From the IMG/VR virus record IMGVR_UViG_3300035099_000321, positions 1 through 32,367 of that record: a stretch of DNA of 32,367 nt; one strand, 5' to 3'. The notes under the pieces are model-generated. The model searched no databases. It was given only the letters and a program-made list of their open reading frames with translations, and was not told the DNA's origin. Made by a program: the position numbers and the translations under genes. Positions 8,233 through 14,587 of the stretch are shown piece by piece (positions within the stretch are counted from its first letter, which is position 1; each line of letters opens with the position of its first letter). This DNA comes from a virus.

Positions 8233-8678
8233 GCCTTGTGTAACAACATGAATGTAAAAATCTCCGCCAGTGCTCGGTTTCCGGCGAAAACGAACGGCAC
8301 GTTGAATAGCGTTTGCCATGCTGCTATTGTTCCTAACAGAGAGTGGGCATTTAGTCGGCTAAATTTCGGCCTCTTGATAAGCACGTCATGCATCGTCGCT
8401 TCTATCACAACGGCGCGTGTTTGCATTCGCGCGAGTTTGGCCATTTCATCCATGAAGCGCTCTCGGTTTTTAGTGGAAAACGTGGAATAGAGGTCGCACA
8501 AGGACTTGCGCTCAACGGCCGCGTTGCCGGTGTTACCGGCGTCTTCGAGGAATGAATAATCACCGACGTCCAAACGGCTTCTCAACGTGCTAAATTTCGG
8601 CGGTTTCGAGTAAAAACTGAGCACCGCTTGGAACGTAAAGGCGTTTTTTTCTCGGTCGTCGACTACGAGCGTTAGCAT
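8202..8678 (-). CDS. ERCC4-domain nuclease (XPF/Mus81-type)
   Basis: This 158-aa single-domain protein shows the ERCC4 active-site pattern: VVDDREKNAF at the N terminus, LDVGDYSF near residue 40, and AVERKSLCDLY near 57-64 (the GDx(n)ERKx3D signature). Family members cut branched or flapped DNA structures and, in phages, may help replication, recombination or packaging. The start at 8678 is the first codon consistent with the domain; its ribosome site is weak. An upstream GTG at 8741 would run through the operator-like palindrome and is unlikely. It is the first gene of the leftward arm. Confidence 0.85.
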   Translation of the reverse strand: MLTLVVDDREKNAFTFQAVLSFYSKPPKFSTLRSRLDVGDYSFLEDAGNTGNAAVERKSLCDLYSTFSTKNRERFMDEMAKLARMQTRAVVIEATMHDVLIKRPKFSRLNAHSLLGTIAAWQTLFNVPFVFAGNRALAEIFTFMLLHKAWKLYQSRKC

Positions 8679-8700
8679 TCGTGTTACTAAAAATAACGAT

Positions 8701-8740
8701 TGTTGCAAAGACGCCACACCACTGTTGCAGAAATGCAACA
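8701..8740. promoter_or_regulatory. Operator-like site: TGTTGCA half-sites and a 7-bp palindrome
   Basis: TGTTGCAGAAATGCAACA (8723-8740) is a perfect 7-bp inverted repeat with a GAAA centre, and a third TGTTGCA half-site lies exactly 22 bp upstream (8701-8707), about two helical turns. The site is in the divergent gap just before the ERCC4 gene, where a leftward promoter must lie, and next to the rightward promoters. It is probably a repressor or activator operator; as RNA it could also fold as a GAAA-loop hairpin. Confidence 0.55.
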
Positions 8741-8779
8741 CAAGAGGAAACCCGCGTCCTTAGCGGCCGAGAGGCCTCT

Positions 8780-8796
8780 TTGGCACGTTTCTTGCG
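8780..8796 (+). promoter_or_regulatory. Sigma-54-like promoter P1 (rightward)
   Basis: TTGGCACGTTTCTTGCG matches the RpoN consensus (TGGCACG-N4-TTGC), with the invariant GG (8782-8783) and GC (8794-8795) exactly ten bases apart. A start near 8807 would give a leader of about 195 bases before the first rightward gene. GGCCGAGAGGCC (8765-8776) is an adjacent inverted repeat. Confidence 0.6.
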
Positions 8797-8854
8797 CCCA
8801 ATTGGCCGTTTTGGCCGTTGCACGGACGCCACAGTCGAGTAACACGCTTTTTGT

Positions 8855-8870
8855 ACCGGCCGAGGCCGGT
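8855..8870. promoter_or_regulatory. 16-bp palindrome between the two sigma-54-like promoters
   Basis: ACCGGCCGAGGCCGGT is a perfect 7-bp inverted repeat with a GA centre. It lies about 60 bp upstream of promoter P2 and downstream of P1. It could be a binding site for the enhancer-binding protein that sigma-54 promoters require, or an RNA hairpin in the P1 transcript. Only the symmetry is seen directly. Confidence 0.45.
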
Positions 8871-8931
8871 CATGCCAGCTCTGCCGCGCCGGACGCGGGT
8901 TTTGTAAAAGACGCGCCTTTTCGCGCTCTCT

Positions 8932-8948
8932 TTGGCACGGGACTTGCT
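8932..8948 (+). promoter_or_regulatory. Sigma-54-like promoter P2 (rightward)
   Basis: TTGGCACGGGACTTGCT matches the RpoN consensus at every conserved base, with GG (8934-8935) and GC (8946-8947) ten bases apart. A start near 8959 would be 43 bases before the first rightward gene, an ordinary leader length. It shares CTCTTTGGCACG and CTTGC with P1, suggesting a duplicated promoter. No AAA+ activator is encoded by the phage, so a host activator would be needed. Confidence 0.7.
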
Positions 8949-9001
8949 ACCTATTTTTTATAAAATCTCGTGCGGAGCACGAACAAATCAGAAAGGAGAG
9001 A

Positions 9002-9373
9002 ATGAAGATGGCTACAAACAAAAAACAGACAACGAGAGAATACAACAGGTCTCCAAAACTAATCAAGGAGCGCCGCAAGGCATTAGGGGCTTGCTACACG
9101 TGTTGCGATAACCGCGACAGCGTAGATAATTTCGTTCTACATATGAACGAGGAGGCGGTGTTACGTCTCTATTATTATCTAACACACAAAACTACTGTTT
9201 CCGATTATGACGAAGAAACAAAGTGGTTGACAGACCAGATGCAGATTCACGCCAAAATAACAGCGCGCGAAATGGCGCAGTTCAGAGCCGACCTGTGCTT
9301 TACCATCGCTCAAGATACATCTTCACAACAGGGCAAACTCGAGAACTGGGAACCGGCTCCGTGGGACAGGTAA
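9002..9373 (+). CDS. Small hypothetical protein, first gene of the rightward operon
   Basis: This 123-aa protein has AAAGGAGAG just before ATG 9002; the in-frame ATG at 9008 (MATNKK) is slightly better spaced. It has a basic N terminus (KLIKERRKALG), a Cys cluster ACYTCCDN around residue 31 that could bind metal but is not a complete known finger, and an acidic/aromatic C terminus ending LENWEPAPWDR. I do not recognise the family. Its place right after the sigma-54-like promoters suggests an early or host-takeover function. Confidence 0.75.
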   Translation: MKMATNKKQTTREYNRSPKLIKERRKALGACYTCCDNRDSVDNFVLHMNEEAVLRLYYYLTHKTTVSDYDEETKWLTDQMQIHAKITAREMAQFRADLCFTIAQDTSSQQGKLENWEPAPWDR

Positions 9374-9388
9374 AAGAGGAGGACTACC

Positions 9389-9703
9389 ATGGCAATCAAA
9401 CGAAAAGATGACGTCGCGCGCTGGATATCCGAAAATATCAAAAGCCTGCCGCAGTTGATAAACGTCGTGAAAGCGGCTAACAAAATTACCGAGAGCAAGC
9501 AAACTCCGGCGCGATTCGAGAAAACGATGCGCCAGATTGAAGCGACCGCTAACAGACCGAGTTACGGCCTCGCTCGTATGACGCTCGGCCTCATACTCCG
9601 TCGCCTGTATAGACTGTCGAAAGAAAAAACATTCGCGTCGTTTATCAGCCGTTTAGAAATCGGAGAGGAAGATGGAAACAGGGATTCCGGAACGGATAGT
9701 TGA
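9389..9703 (+). CDS. Small hypothetical helical protein
   Basis: This 104-aa protein has a good AGAGGAGG ribosome site. It is basic, Arg/Lys-rich and almost entirely helical: ARWISENIKSLPQLINVVKAA, then ARFEKTMRQIEATA, then LARMTLGLILRRLYRLSKE. It has no Cys cluster, transmembrane segment or catalytic motif, and I do not recognise the family. Charge and helicity would suit a nucleic-acid-binding or regulatory role. Its 3' end overlaps the sigma-like gene by 32 bases. Confidence 0.7.
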   Translation: MAIKRKDDVARWISENIKSLPQLINVVKAANKITESKQTPARFEKTMRQIEATANRPSYGLARMTLGLILRRLYRLSKEKTFASFISRLEIGEEDGNRDSGTDS

Positions 9704-10271
9704 GCAGCTGATGCCTGGTATTATTGGCCAATCGTTTAAGCTGGCCTTCGACGAGCAGCAGGCCGAGGAATTCGTAGCAGAGGCGCTGCTAGCTATTAGT
9801 AAGGCATACACAAGATACTCACACAAGAGCGACGACGAATTGGTAAAGTTGCTTGGCCGGACGGCCACGAACCGTATGCTTGATTGCAAGCGGCATGCGG
9901 CTTTCGTTTCAAAACAACGTTTCATCGAAATCGATGAAAACATGGCTTACATGCCGCATACCTACGACGCGCTCCTAGACGTATGCGGCACGGTGAGCAA
10001 GATGCTCAACGCGTTGCCGTATGCAGCGCGTGTTGTCTTTTTAGAACGGTTGGAGCCAAGCCCCAAAACGCAATTGCTGTTAAACCGGCTTAAAGCGGAG
10101 AAAGAATGCCAACGCCAGCGCGGATTTTTCACAATGGGCAAGGTAACAATGAGCAACGGCGTTCTAGTCAAGGCGACCGGTCTCACCGCACGTCAAGTGG
10201 CTCAAGCTAACAAGGAAATAAGAGAAACCTACTCACGTTTGGTAAATGGAGGTAATAACGATGGACGTTAA
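9672..10271 (+). CDS. Sigma-70-family-like transcription factor
   Basis: This 199-aa protein resembles an ECF-type sigma factor. Residues 31-50 (AEEFVAEALLAISKAYTRYS) and the stretch LLGRTATNRMLDCKRHA match the region 2 pattern (EDLVQEVFLKLYRA...YRIARNRLIDYLRR). LNALPYAARVVFLERLE resembles the start of region 4, and GLTARQVAQANKEIRETYSRL resembles its DNA-binding helices, with an unusual insertion of about 35 residues between them. It may redirect host RNA polymerase to middle or late promoters. An alternative is a transcription regulator derived from a sigma factor that no longer acts as one. It is translationally overlapped on both sides. Confidence 0.6.
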   Translation: METGIPERIVEQLMPGIIGQSFKLAFDEQQAEEFVAEALLAISKAYTRYSHKSDDELVKLLGRTATNRMLDCKRHAAFVSKQRFIEIDENMAYMPHTYDALLDVCGTVSKMLNALPYAARVVFLERLEPSPKTQLLLNRLKAEKECQRQRGFFTMGKVTMSNGVLVKATGLTARQVAQANKEIRETYSRLVNGGNNDGR

Positions 10272-10518
10272 ATATATTGGCAATGATGATTGCAGGCGCA
10301 ACGAGGGCGGATTCGGCACACGGATATTCGAGGTTCAACGCAGTCCCAACAGCGAAAAACACATCGTGCGGATTTCAACAACGCTCGACGAGACGCCCCA
10401 AGGCGAGCGTTGCGACTGCCCGGGCTACAGATATCGCAGGAGGTGCAGTCATATTGATGCGGCGTTAAAATTCTGGTACAGCGCCGTCGACGCGGACGAT
10501 GATAACGACGACAACTAA
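10261..10518 (+). CDS. Small SWIM-type zinc-finger protein
   Basis: This 85-aa protein starts at ATG 10261 with GGAGG eight bases upstream; an earlier in-frame ATG at 10246 lacks that site. Cys51-x-Cys53 and Cys62-x-His64 (CDCPGYRYRRRCSHIDAAL) form a SWIM zinc finger, CxCxnCxH, a fold that binds DNA or proteins. The C terminus is a run of Asp/Asn (DADDDNDDN). It overlaps the sigma-like gene by 11 bases, so the two are co-translated and may act together. Confidence 0.75.
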   Translation: MDVKYIGNDDCRRNEGGFGTRIFEVQRSPNSEKHIVRISTTLDETPQGERCDCPGYRYRRRCSHIDAALKFWYSAVDADDDNDDN

Positions 10519-10530
10519 TCGCTAACCGCT

Positions 10531-10562
10531 ACCCTCCGACCAGCTCACATCCGGCGGAGGGT
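10531..10562 (+). terminator. Stem-loop after the SWIM gene, possible weak terminator
   Basis: ACCCTCCG (10531-10538) pairs perfectly with CGGAGGGT (10555-10562) around a 16-base loop and is followed by TTTC. The T-run is only three bases, so termination would be partial. It would cap the four-gene rightward transcript and reduce read-through into the last small gene. Confidence 0.45.
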
Positions 10563-10566
10563 TTCG

Positions 10567-10581
10567 GGCGGGTTGCCCGCC
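10567..10581 (+). other. Compact GC hairpin before the last rightward gene
   Basis: GGCGGG (10567-10572) pairs with CCCGCC (10576-10581) over a TTG loop. No T-run follows. Together with the larger stem-loop just upstream it makes a double hairpin in the leader of the 88-aa gene, which may stabilise or process the RNA. Confidence 0.4.
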
Positions 10582-10608
10582 TCAAAATGAAAAATGGAGG
10601 TAACGAAA

Positions 10609-10875
10609 ATGGAAAACAAAAAAATTAACTGGAAAAGTTTTACGTTAGCGGAATATAGCGATTCGGCCAATAAAATGATACCGTGGGAGTATTGCGACTG
10701 TCCCGACCGCTACGTGCAGTGCATGCGCGAATTAAAACGAACAGACTCAATGACGAGGGTATTTTTTTGGCCGGACGAGAACCGGGGCGAATCCGAGCAG
10801 GATGACGATTGGTCGGGTTTTGGCCCGCACAGCGCGAACGAAATCGATTGGTCAGATTTTCCGTACGGAGAATAA
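10609..10875 (+). CDS. Small acidic hypothetical protein, overlapping the primase gene end-on
   Basis: This 88-aa protein has an AATGGAGGTAA ribosome site nearly identical to that of the SWIM gene, which supports it being real although 166 bases run antisense to the primase 3' end. It has a CDCPDRYVQC segment (a partial echo of the SWIM protein's CDCP) and a strongly acidic, Trp-rich C terminus (DDDWSGFGP, EIDWSDFPYGE). I do not recognise the family. Acidic Trp-rich small proteins are common among host-takeover or DNA-mimic candidates, but nothing here shows that directly. Confidence 0.65.
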   Translation: MENKKINWKSFTLAEYSDSANKMIPWEYCDCPDRYVQCMRELKRTDSMTRVFFWPDENRGESEQDDDWSGFGPHSANEIDWSDFPYGE

Positions 10876-11759
10876 CGAATAGAACACTCGCGAAGCAATC
10901 TGGCTGCAGCTGCTCTTCCTAATGCGGACGGGTCTCTGGCCTCGTCCTTTGGCCAGTTGACTACGAAAACCCGTCCTCCGCTTTTAAACAGCTTTAAAGC
11001 CATGCGCTCGACAAGCGGGCCGATGTTAGGGTCTTTTGCTGGCGGGTCTAGCATGACCGTATAACTGCTAGGATTTTTTCTAGACAGCAGCTGCAGTTGC
11101 CGGTCAGAGAGCGTGTTGCCTAAGACCGGTATACCTATTCTACCGATACTTAGGTTTGTCAACGCAACAGCGTCAAAAGGCCCCTCAACTAGTACCACGT
11201 CCATTCCATTCTCTATCAAATCGTAAAACGGCACGACGCTCGTTTTGTCATACCAGCCGTCGCGCTTGGGCGGATTCAATGTCCTAGTTACAGTCCTAGC
11301 CTCGTTAAAAGAGCGCCCTTGAAAAAATACCAATTCCCCGTGCTGTTTGAACAGCCAACACACATAATAAGGCAATACATCCGAAACGCCTATTTCGTAC
11401 AGCGATACATCAACACCGCGCGTTTCCATGTATGCCATGGCGCGTCTGTACAAAATCCCGCCGTCAACGCCGCGCTCTAGCAGTCGCAACGTCCGGACGA
11501 ATGCGGTCTTCGATACGCCGTTGCGGCGCTCCTTGGCCTCATCCACTGCTCTCGGTACGACACGAGTATTGACGCCACCAAGGAAATCTAGTAATTGCCG
11601 CCTCGTCAAAGAGACGCCGCAACGCCAGCAATACGCGTTCCCTTCCGGAGCAACACCGAAATGTCGCCCCGTGTCCGAACAAAACGGACATTTGAAATTT
11701 TTCCATCCTCTAGCTGTAGGCGGGTCGCACCTGCCCAGCTTATCAATGAGAATCTGCAT
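10710..11759 (-). CDS. DNA primase (zinc-finger plus Toprim)
   Basis: This 349-aa DnaG-type primase has a four-Cys zinc site, Cys24/Cys27 (KCPFC) and Cys44/Cys47 (YCWRC), which recognises template. The Toprim domain includes VVLVEGPFDAVAL with Glu192, then VMLDPPAKD, where the usual DxD is reduced to one clear Asp. The conserved domain ends at PSALGRAAAARLLRE. From about residue 295 on the tail is Ser-rich and lies antisense to the 88-aa gene, so it looks like a late extension. The start at 11759 overlaps the helicase stop by 17 bases; its ribosome site is weak. It is the last gene of the replication operon. Confidence 0.88.
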   Translation of the reverse strand: MQILIDKLGRCDPPTARGWKNFKCPFCSDTGRHFGVAPEGNAYCWRCGVSLTRRQLLDFLGGVNTRVVPRAVDEAKERRNGVSKTAFVRTLRLLERGVDGGILYRRAMAYMETRGVDVSLYEIGVSDVLPYYVCWLFKQHGELVFFQGRSFNEARTVTRTLNPPKRDGWYDKTSVVPFYDLIENGMDVVLVEGPFDAVALTNLSIGRIGIPVLGNTLSDRQLQLLSRKNPSSYTVMLDPPAKDPNIGPLVERMALKLFKSGGRVFVVNWPKDEARDPSALGRAAAARLLRECSIRYSPYGKSDQSISFALCGPKPDQSSSCSDSPRFSSGQKNTLVIESVRFNSRMHCT

Positions 11760-13050
11760 CTCGTATTTGTGATACAGACCAGTCCGCCGTAACGGTTCCC
11801 ACGTCTCCGTCCATACCATCTCTGTACTTAACAATGCAAATGCGCATCGACTTATTGCGCTTTTCTCGAACAGACTGATTCAGTGTTACTACTAAATCAG
11901 CCGTCGCTATTTTGTTATAATCCTCGCGCACGTCCCATTTTTCTACAACCGTGTCGTCCTTGGATGACGGCGTGTTTGTTCTTTTTGCCGCCTCTCTGTT
12001 AGATTGAGTAGCCGACCAGACAGCAACGTCATGCTCGACGCCGATTGCACGCAGTCCGGAAAAAATAGACGATAACTCATGCCTGTACTCTTTGTATCTG
12101 GACATAGACGACATAAGGTCGCCATAATCTACTATAACGAGGTCTGGAATAAACCCATCGCGGTCGCGAAGCAAGCGCAAGTGCGCTGATAGCTTGTTCA
12201 CGTCCAGCGCGCCAGCTGAATACTGAAAAATGAAGAAACGCCCATCCTTCACGGCGCTTATGGCGTCTTGTATCCGTTGTATCGCCTCTCTTGGACGGCA
12301 CATTAGTTCGTGTTTTGTCATGCCAGAAAAACTCATGTCGAGTCGCCTCGATAACACGCGTTCTGATACTTCTAGTGTATAATAAGCGACCTTGTGTCCA
12401 CCAAGGAGCACGGCGTTTTTCCCGATGTTTAACAGAAAGTGTGTCTTCCCGACGCCGGTATCAGCCATGACAAAAGCGAATTCGCCGCGGTCTATTCCAC
12501 CATTCGTACGCTTGTCAATAAAAGAAATACCGGTAGGCACGCGACGTTCATTGCTCGCGCTGTTTCTGTAGCCAAGAACACGCTCGTTGATGTTATCAAA
12601 ATACTCCGTCTGTTTAGGACGCCCGTCGCCGACATGCGCAGCTCGAAGAAACAACTGCTCCGCTGCCTCGAATTCGCCTCTTTTCACCATTTCGCTCACA
12701 CTAAGTAATGAATCAAGCATAGCGCGCTTTTTGGCAAACGGGATAATACGCTCTTTTAAATAAGAGAATTCACGCGGCGGCGCTGAGTACAATTTACGAG
12801 CGTAGCCATCGTACTCGTCCGAGAGTTTGTTATCGGCCAACACCTGTAAAAACGCGTCTAGGGACAGGCAATCGTGATGCTTGTCAAAATACGATAACAG
12901 CAGTCCGGCCAGCTTCGCCTCGTCTGGGTTCTGAAAGAACGATGAATCCAAGCAATCGCGACACTCGTTTAGAAACCGGCTATCATGCGCAATTGCACGG
13001 AGCAAAAGCGTCTGAAATTCCGGTGTTAATTCGTTACCAATCAAGCTCAT
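11743..13050 (-). CDS. Replicative DNA helicase, DnaB-like
   Basis: This 435-aa protein has a DnaB-type N-terminal helical domain (1-110), a linker, and a RecA-fold ATPase. Linker and core begin VPTGISFIDKRTNGGIDRGE. Walker A is ADTGVGKT (196-203), Walker B is LVIVDYGDL, and a sensor-like VAVWSATQSNREA follows. It should form the hexamer that unwinds the fork with the adjacent primase. It overlaps the fusion nucleotide enzyme upstream (17 bases) and the primase downstream (17 bases). The C terminus is normal for phage DnaB proteins. Confidence 0.92.
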   Translation of the reverse strand: MSLIGNELTPEFQTLLLRAIAHDSRFLNECRDCLDSSFFQNPDEAKLAGLLLSYFDKHHDCLSLDAFLQVLADNKLSDEYDGYARKLYSAPPREFSYLKERIIPFAKKRAMLDSLLSVSEMVKRGEFEAAEQLFLRAAHVGDGRPKQTEYFDNINERVLGYRNSASNERRVPTGISFIDKRTNGGIDRGEFAFVMADTGVGKTHFLLNIGKNAVLLGGHKVAYYTLEVSERVLSRRLDMSFSGMTKHELMCRPREAIQRIQDAISAVKDGRFFIFQYSAGALDVNKLSAHLRLLRDRDGFIPDLVIVDYGDLMSSMSRYKEYRHELSSIFSGLRAIGVEHDVAVWSATQSNREAAKRTNTPSSKDDTVVEKWDVREDYNKIATADLVVTLNQSVREKRNKSMRICIVKYRDGMDGDVGTVTADWSVSQIRDADSH

Positions 13051-14587
13051 GGCGCCATTTTTCCACTACACGTAGTAGCACCGTTGCCAATTCCCTGCTC
13101 AAAACCCGCGGGTCTTCGAAACGCTGTATAGAATACACAGCAGAAGCGTGTTCCAGTGCCCAAACCGAGGGCTTGTCATCGGCGTAATGTACGACTGTAA
13201 CAGGCACGCGCGCTTGACGCGCTGCTTGAAATATCTCCGCGTGCGCGCCAGCGGAAAAAACGGGCAAGAAACTGAACACCATGTCGGACGCAAATATGTC
13301 CATTATGTCCTTTTGGATGTGCTTCTTCATGTTTGGATACGTGCCGTTCGGTGCACGCGGCCCGACGTCCTCTAATCGCCGAACTAGCGGATTGAGCAGC
13401 ATTATACCAGACAACATCGGCTCTTGTGCGAGGTTCGAACACCACGCGGATGCTATGTTATCCTCGAAGGAGCGCTGAATCGGGCCGGCCAAGTACACGA
13501 CCGGACGTACACAATGTCTTCGACGCAACATCTTATTAAAGAGTACGCCAGTTGCGCCCCTTTTCTGGTACGAGCCGCGCTTCTGGCGTTCGATGTTCTT
13601 ATTTCGTTTTTCCTCGTATTGTTCCCATAGAGTGTCCGCGTTCATACCAGCGGCCGACACGGCGGAGAGGAAAAAATGCAGTATATCCACCAATTCTTCT
13701 CTTACCTTTTCCATGTCCACCAAATCGCACGTCCACCACTCGTCCGGAAGTTCAGCCAGCGCCTCGTCTACCTCTTTGTGTAAAGCTCGAAGAAAGCGCC
13801 GTAGCCAAACTACGTGTGTGTCGTATGGACGCGCTACAGCGCCGTTCTTGTTTGCTTCCGCTACAAGCTGTTCCATCGTCAAAAGTCCCGGCTGTTTTGT
13901 CATAATCATGTCGGAGACTTCCGTGTGTAGTTGTATCAGACGTTTTAGAGTCCTAGATGCGCTTACATGATCGAAGCGGTCTGGAATTGTATCTAGAAAA
14001 CTTACACACTGCGATTCCGTGTTGTCTATGGAAAAAAACTCACAGCCCGTGTTAGCAATGGCCTCTATCGTAGTTAAGAGCTTTAACGGCTCCTGTTCAT
14101 TACGTTTCTCATCTAGCAGTCTTTTAGTTGTATCATCCTGCGCGCGCGCTGTTAGTCGTGTAATTCGTACATCGTCGGCGCACCGCACATAAACAAAAAC
14201 CGGAACGACACCGGCGCGTGCGCATGTTTCTGTACTCCATCGCACCTGGTCTACAGAACGAGGAAAACCGTCTACGAATAAAGCGGTAAATCCTCCTGCC
14301 TCATTTACAGCGTCCGCTACGATGTTTCTTACCATCTCCTCTGTTTCATACGGTGTTACCGAGTCGAAGCACTGCGCAAAGAATTGTTCACCTAACCGCG
14401 CGCGACACTGCACACCTGGAAAAACAGACATGTAATTAAAAAATCGCGCCGCCTTGGCTAGCGTAGTTTTGCCCGCGCCGGTGCGCCCTAACAAAAAGAA
14501 CACGGTCGGCTCCGGCCTATTGCAAATGCGACTTATAACAGCTTCCCAGGAAGAAAAATCTCCGTTGGAAATCTCACGGTTTTCCAT
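13034..14587 (-). CDS. Three-domain nucleotide enzyme: adenylate-kinase-like, MazG/dUTPase-like, deoxyribosyltransferase-like
   Basis: This 517-aa protein joins three enzyme folds. Residues 1-205 resemble a short adenylate kinase: P-loop GRTGAGKT (34-41), DGFPRS (106-111), and ARAQDDTTKRLLD in place of the LID and RxDD region. Residues 258-345 resemble the all-alpha NTP pyrophosphatases (MazG or dimeric dUTPase): HKEVDEA with Glu272/Glu275, REELVDILHFF with Glu298/Asp301, and EKRNKNIERQKRGSY. Residues 361-475 resemble nucleoside 2-deoxyribosyltransferases: VVYLAGPIQ, then SDMVFSFLPVFSAGAHAEIF. ATG 14587 has AGGAG eight bases upstream, inside the end of purZ. The Z-DNA context suggests dGTP to dGMP (middle) and dZMP kinase (first) roles, both inferred. 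Confidence 0.82.
   Translation of the reverse strand: MENREISNGDFSSWEAVISRICNRPEPTVFFLLGRTGAGKTTLAKAARFFNYMSVFPGVQCRARLGEQFFAQCFDSVTPYETEEMVRNIVADAVNEAGGFTALFVDGFPRSVDQVRWSTETCARAGVVPVFVYVRCADDVRITRLTARAQDDTTKRLLDEKRNEQEPLKLLTTIEAIANTGCEFFSIDNTESQCVSFLDTIPDRFDHVSASRTLKRLIQLHTEVSDMIMTKQPGLLTMEQLVAEANKNGAVARPYDTHVVWLRRFLRALHKEVDEALAELPDEWWTCDLVDMEKVREELVDILHFFLSAVSAAGMNADTLWEQYEEKRNKNIERQKRGSYQKRGATGVLFNKMLRRRHCVRPVVYLAGPIQRSFEDNIASAWCSNLAQEPMLSGIMLLNPLVRRLEDVGPRAPNGTYPNMKKHIQKDIMDIFASDMVFSFLPVFSAGAHAEIFQAARQARVPVTVVHYADDKPSVWALEHASAVYSIQRFEDPRVLSRELATVLLRVVEKWRHELDW

Noticed and set aside
8590-8963. Open frames on both strands through the divergent control region
   Set aside because: They run across the operator palindrome and promoters, have no ribosome site and look like basic low-information sequence.
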